Source: Tridacna crocea (taxonomy: Eukaryota; Mollusca; Bivalvia; Cardiida; Cardiidae). Taken from it: 64,000 bases of DNA. The translations under genes were made by a program, and so were the position numbers. Every line of letters starts with the position of its first letter. Position 1 is the first letter of the stretch. The notes under the pieces are model-generated. The model was not told the origin of the DNA, did not search any database, and was given only the letters and a program-made list of their open reading frames with translations. Shown in pieces: positions 61,033 to 64,000 of this stretch. The stretch is from the NCBI GenBank assembly GCA_943736015.1, contig OX031057.1, forward strand, positions 39,642,501 through 39,706,500, read 5' to 3'.

Positions 61033-61261
61033 TTAACTCTTTACCAAACAACAAAATTTTGGTCTAGTCCAAATTGAAAGCATTTGCAGACGACAGAATA
61101 AATGTGAATCAAAAATTGGAATTTGATTTGGAAAGGGTAGAAAACACTGTGGGAAAAGGAGAAAATGCTGGTTACCAGCATTTTCTCCTTTTCCCACAAT
61201 GTTTTCTACATACTTCTTACTTAGGGTCGTTAAAAGTCGGGATTGTGTGGTAAAGAATTAA
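61033..61261 (-). mobile_element. TTAA-MITE, full-length
   Basis: Perfect inner arms; the base of the stem is mismatched (CACTGTGGG against CCCACAATG). Confidence 0.92.
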
Positions 61262-61316
61262 ACCACCTAACTAGCACACTATTACACAGTGACTGTCTAG
61301 AGTGTTTATGACCTGT

Positions 61317-61542
61317 GACTCATTACCAAATGACAATATTTTAGGCTCATCCAAATCGAAAGCATTTGTAGAGGACAAAATAAAAGTGACTCTAAAATTC
61401 AAATTTTTTTTGTAAATAGTAGAAAACTTTGTGGGAAAAGGAGAAAATGCTAGTTACCACCATTTTCTCCTTTTTCCCAATGTTTTCAAAGGGCTTCTTT
61501 CTCGGGGTCGTTCAAAGTTGGGATTGTGTCGTAAAGAGTTAA
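61317..61542 (-). mobile_element. TTAA-MITE, near full-length
   Basis: actcattaccaaatgacaat to gtcgtaaagagttaa; loop tagttacca. Confidence 0.85.
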
Positions 61543-61728
61543 GTAAAGGACTTATGAAAACAATTCGTGAAAAGTGTAAAATGCTGGTACACCAGTGATT
61601 TCTCCTTTTCCCACATTTTTTATCTACACTTCCGAATTAAATGTAAAATTCAATTATGATTTAGTTTGTCATCTGCAAATCCTTCCAATTCAGACTAGTC
61701 TACAATTTTGCCATTTGGTAAAGAGTTA
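61543..61728 (+). mobile_element. TTAA-MITE, left end lost
   Basis: ttatgaaaacaattcgtgaa, tggtacaccagtgatttctc, right end atttggtaaagagttaa. Confidence 0.75.
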
Positions 61729-62017
61729 AACAGGTCAGTCAAAACTAAAGAATAAAGCAAGGTAGGAATGCTATGTAGCCAGTGATCAAGAATTTTGGTT
61801 AGAAATAATGATTATGAAAGTGTTTTTTTTTACCTTATTGCTGTTAGCCATTTTGAAGCAGAGGTAGATGGAATGATATAATCTGTTTTCTCTGTGTCCA
61901 TTCCGGCTGGTCTGTGGGCATTGTATATATTTTCCAGTGTATAGACAGAAAATATTGGCATTCCTTGAAGACAAAATACAAAGACTAATGAACACCAGAG
62001 CTATCACTGAATGTGAC
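61729..62017. other. non-coding
   Basis: No gene recognised; the reverse frame across this region and the next repeat has no family signature. Confidence 0.35.
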
Positions 62018-62324
62018 TTAATACCCCCGCCAGCTCTTTGACAGTAAAAAATGTCAAGTTCAAGGGGAGATACTGGATAATTCATCCAGGAGGAGTTGAA
62101 ACTTGAAAATTGCATCTTGCAAATTTTCATTATATGATCAATATATCTGCAAAGTTTCAATACAATAATTATTGAATGAAAACTGTAGGAGTTCGCAACA
62201 CAAAATGGCTTGTATTTTATACACAGATGGACACATGGACGGAAGGACACACGGATGGACACATGGATAGACTGGCTGATTCCAGTATACCTCCGAAAAC
62301 ATTTGTTTTGCAGGGGTATAATAA
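62018..62324. mobile_element. repeat with ATACCCC termini
   Basis: taatacccccgccagctctt at the left; tgcaggggtataataatt at the right. Inside is a degenerate ggacacatggacggaaggac tandem. Short inverted termini suggest a DNA element. Confidence 0.5.
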
Positions 62325-62403
62325 TTAAATAAAATTTAACATGATTCTTGCCAGCTATTCCTCATAGAAGTGGCAGGTATGATACAGTCAGCTTATTGCT
62401 CAT

Positions 62404-62513
62404 GGGTCCATGTTCACCAACTATTTGTTAGGAAATTCTTCATCTTATTCTCAAGAATTTTTCCATTTTGAAAGTATGTACCATACTACAATTTCTGATT
62501 GGCACAGCCCTTT
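62404..62513 (+). mobile_element. half copy of the GTATTCACCAACCATT palindromic element
   Basis: ggtccatgttcaccaactat, atcttattctcaagaatttt and tctgattggcacagcccttt correspond to the left half of 50066..50274. A TTAA-MITE follows directly. Confidence 0.55.
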
Positions 62514-62515
62514 GG

Positions 62516-62738
62516 TTAATCCTGTACCAAACAATCTCTGGTTTTTACGACCCAGAAAAAGAAACCTTTTGAAAACATTTTGGGAAAAGGAGAAAATGCT
62601 GGTAACCGGCATTTTCTCCTTTTCCCACAATGTTTTCTACCCTGTTGGAAACAAATTCCAAATTTTGAGTTGCATTTGTTATCTACAAGTGCTCTCAATT
62701 TGGATATTTCTTAAATTTTGTCATTTGGTAAAGAGTTA
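62516..62738 (+). mobile_element. TTAA-MITE, full-length
   Basis: TTAATCCTGTACCAAACAAT, hairpin with loop tggtaaccg, end catttggtaaagagttaa. Confidence 0.88.
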
Positions 62739-62948
62739 AATCAATTACCGCAGAAGTTGTGTAACTTTCTAAATCGAGAAAAAGATTAGTAGAAAAGTTC
62801 AAATTAGTTGTTCTTGGTAATTACTTCTCTCACAAAGATATCTACTAAAATATGGTACAAAATGATATATTCTTCATGGCATGGTATCCTTTTACCACAC
62901 TTTCCTCCGGTTAAACAATCTCAAAGAAGAAGACATTCAAAAAGCATT

Positions 62949-64000
62949 ACAAACAAGAGGGCCATGATGGCCCTGAAATCGCTCACCTGAGTTTATTGAC
63001 CAAACATGCACCATCTAGTTTCCCAGTGACCTAGTTTTTTATCAGACATTACCCATCATCAAACACTTTTGAGATATCAATAAGACAAACATTCTGGCCA
63101 AGTTTCATGAGTATTGGACTGAAAATGTGGCCTCTACAGTGTACAAAAGGTTTTTCTAAGATTTCATCAAGTGACCTAGTTTTGGACCCGACAAATACCC
63201 ATTATCAAACTCTTTTGAGACATCACCAAAACAAACATTCTGACCAAGTCTGAAGAGTATCAGGCAGAAAATGTAGCCTCTGGAGTGTACACAAGGTTTT
63301 TCTAATATTTGACCCATTGACCTAGTTTTTGACTCCACATGACCCATTTTCAAACTCATTCAAGGTATCACCAGGACAAATATTATGAACAAGTTTTAGG
63401 AGTATCAGACTGAAAATGTGTCCTCCAGAGCATACACAAGGTTTTTATAACATTTGACCTATTGACCCAGTTTTTGACCCAACATGACCCATATTCAAAC
63501 TCATCCAAGATATTATAAAGGCAAACATTCTGACTAATTTTCAAGAGTGTTGGATTGAAAATGTGGCATCCAGAGCATATACAAGGTTTTTCTAAGATTT
63601 GACCTGGTGACCTAGTTTTTAACCCCCAATGACCCATTTTCAAACCTGTCTGAGATATCATCAAGACAAACATTCTGACCAACTTACAAGAGTTTCGGAC
63701 TGAAAATGTGGCCTCTAGAGCCTACAACAGGTTTTTCTAAGATTTGACCTGGTGACCTAGTTTTTGACCCCACATGACCCATTTTCGTTCTTGTCCGAGA
63801 TATCATCCAGGCAAACATCCTGACCAACTTTCATGAGTATCCAACTGAAAATATGGCCTCTAGAGCGTACAAAAGGTTTTTCTAAGATTTGACCTAGTGA
63901 CCTAGTTTTTGACCCAACGTGACCCATTTTCAAACTCGTCCGAGATATCATCCAGACAAACATTCTGACCAACTTTCATGAGTATCCAACTGAAAATGTG
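62949..64000 (+). mobile_element. Helitron/HINE-like element, continues past the window
   Basis: Starts acaagagggccatgatggcc then ctgaaatcgctcacctgag, the same terminal palindrome type as at 16.2 and 56.8 kb. It continues as a tandem array running off the window. Confidence 0.65.
63028..64000 (+). repeat. tandem repeat, 145 bp unit, about 7 copies
   Basis: gacctagtttttgaccc recurs at 63028, 63173, 63319, 63464, 63609, 63754 and 63899. Each unit also contains caagacaaacattctgacca, gactgaaaatgtggcctct and aaggtttttctaagattt. Since 145 is not a multiple of three, no long frame persists. Confidence 0.92.

Noticed and set aside
61786-62262. Longest minus-strand open frame right of 54 kb (158 codons)
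   Set aside because: It crosses the ATACCCC-ended repeat and AT-rich sequence, and shows no domain, splice sites or coding composition.
63156-63972. Several minus-strand open frames of 67-99 codons
   Set aside because: All lie in the 145 bp array and repeat one another.

Overview
The window is eukaryotic nuclear DNA, AT-rich, with small exons, long introns and very dense interspersed repeats. The repeat types (tRNA-headed SINEs, palindromic elements carrying GATCAGCCTG-type hairpins, and tandem arrays ending in a GGGCCATGATGGCCC palindrome) and two recognisable animal genes suggest a mollusc, most likely a heterodont bivalve. The species cannot be named from the sequence alone.

Genes. A Vav-type Rho guanine-nucleotide exchange factor runs on the minus strand. 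Its first three coding exons (23512..23303, 20606..20490, 10924..10866) encode the N-terminal calponin-homology domain. The rest of the gene would lie beyond the left edge of the window. On the plus strand, 47884..48165 is the last coding exon of an unidentified gene. About 1 kb downstream is a complete three-exon gene for a Rab9 effector with kelch motifs (RABEPK/p40-like): 49141..49969, 51739..51960 and 53816..54033, 422 codons plus stop, with phases agreeing at both introns. A possible small exon at 46484..46562 is weak. No convincing gene was found right of 54.1 kb.

Repeats. About 110 copies and fragments, counted by eye, belong to one family of roughly 225-230 bp non-autonomous elements, called TTAA-MITE here. 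Each is bounded by TTAA, starts CCCTTTACCA or CCCTTTCCCA, ends in the inverse, and has a central near-perfect hairpin of about 65 bp. TTAA duplications and CCC/GGG termini fit the piggyBac superfamily. Several insertions can be read directly. Three copies sit inside other copies at the same internal TTAA (17.8, 19.4 and 53.4 kb). One sits in an unrelated 545 bp element whose empty sites are at 36.8 and 42.5 kb. In these entries, strand + means the end with CACACAATCCC is on the left; strand - means the reverse.

Other repeat families include a 545 bp element with TTAAAGGTGG termini (29.7, 36.7 and 42.4 kb), tRNA-derived SINEs (two with clear target duplications), several palindromic DNA-transposon-like families, a hAT-like 1.1 kb element, and two Helitron/HINE-like elements. 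The last two carry different tandem cores (165 bp units at 55.4-56.1 kb, 145 bp units from 63.0 kb) next to a shared terminal palindrome; a truncated inverted copy lies at 16.2-16.6 kb.

The nearest thing to a novel system is this palindromic TTAA family: its density, self-nesting at one site, and matched changes in both hairpin arms. It also creates most of the short open frames in the window, which are not genes.
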